Shown here: positions 63,861-64,000 of the stretch, in pieces
How positions within the stretch are numbered: position 1 is the stretch's first letter
Layout of the letters: each line of letters starts with the position of its first letter
From: Clostridia bacterium
GTDB taxonomy: Bacteria > Bacillota > Clostridia > Oscillospirales > Acutalibacteraceae
Direction: 5' to 3'
DNA length: 64,000 bases
NCBI GenBank assembly: GCA_017399065.1
Contig: JAFQEL010000023.1
Span: 53,635-117,634 of the forward strand
Position numbers and translations under genes: made by a program
The notes under the pieces: model-generated
Databases searched by the model: none
Told to the model about the DNA's origin: nothing
Seen by the model: only the letters and a program-made list of their open reading frames with translations

Positions 63861-64000
63861 TGAAGTGCCCCCTGTCAAGTAGACAGACGAAAAAACAAAA
63901 GAATATTTAATTGAGTGGATTCCACCTTGCAGCGCAGCAAGGTGGAATTTTTATGCTGCAGCTGTATGGAATTCCATAGGTGTCATACATTTCAGCTTTA
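63861..64000. mobile_element. End of an IS3-type insertion sequence (cut by window edge)
   Basis: From 63861 the sequence begins TGAAGTGCCCCCTGTCAAGT, which looks like a terminal inverted repeat. A 12-bp hairpin follows (63919-63930 with 63937-63948), then the C-terminus of a transposase on the minus strand. The other end and the target duplication lie outside the window, so the exact boundary is not proven. Confidence 0.7.
63951..64000 (-). CDS. IS3-family transposase C-terminus (partial)
   Basis: Read on the minus strand, the last 15 codons before TAA (63953-63951) encode KLKCMTPMEFHTAAA. The pattern LK-x-MTP-x-E/Q-F/Y is the usual end of IS3-family orfB transposases. The remainder lies outside the window. 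Confidence 0.75.
   Translation of the reverse strand, partial: KLKCMTPMEFHTAAA

Overview
The window reads as a moderately AT-rich chromosomal segment of an anaerobic, spore-forming Clostridia-type Firmicute, most like the gut Oscillospiraceae/Ruminococcaceae. This rests on gene content and synteny (cdaA-cdaR, scpAB-DUF2953-gerW-dacF, yicC-remA-gmk-rpoZ-priA-def-fmt, rsmB-rlmN-stp-prkC-rsgA-spoVM), on sporulation and germination genes, on a ferredoxin/NADH redox complex, and on many sugar-cation symporters and intracellular glycosidases. No 16S rRNA is present, so the genus is not fixed. TTG starts behind strong Shine-Dalgarno sequences are frequent.

Region 1 (1-28.2 kb, + strand) is a long housekeeping block. 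It starts with the tail of a small multidrug exporter and an iron alcohol dehydrogenase. A c-di-AMP/two-component operon follows (cdaA, cdaR, lipoprotein, response regulator, kinase, yqhQ, prmC, M50 protease, scpAB, DUF2953, gerW), then dacF and rluB. A new promoter then drives yicC-remA-gmk-rpoZ-priA-def-fmt-peptidase-rsmB-rlmN-stp-prkC-rsgA. The block ends with a 28-codon gene recognised here as spoVM.

Region 2 (28.2-49.2 kb) is mixed. A GPH symporter and an ArsC/Spx-like protein run on the minus strand. They are divergent from a three-gene flavin/iron-sulfur operon (NuoE-like, NuoF-like and a GltD-like fusion) that looks like a bifurcating NAD(P)H/ferredoxin enzyme without a hydrogenase subunit. 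Next come an inositol-phosphatase-like gene, a phosphoesterase, a GH27 alpha-galactosidase with an inserted beta domain, and a germination group: SpoVAF-like protein plus a SleC-type cortex-lytic enzyme split into two coupled genes. purD, a MacA/MacB-like pair without ATPase, two lipoproteins (one MltG-like) and tRNA-Ala(CGC) follow.

Region 3 (49.2-64 kb) is nutrient uptake and glycan use: a ChbG/YdjC deacetylase, the potABCD polyamine transporter, GH2 beta-galactosidase, HAD phosphatase, a second GPH symporter, GH36 alpha-galactosidase, GH29 fucosidase and an SGNH hydrolase. None of the glycosidases has a signal peptide, so the picture is import of galactosides or fucosylated oligosaccharides followed by cytoplasmic hydrolysis. 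The window ends inside an IS3-type insertion sequence. No intergenic gap exceeds 300 bases. No phage, CRISPR array or defence system was seen. The most unusual items are the redox complex, the split SleC, the GH27 insertion, the membrane-anchored PotD and several paired repeats at promoters.
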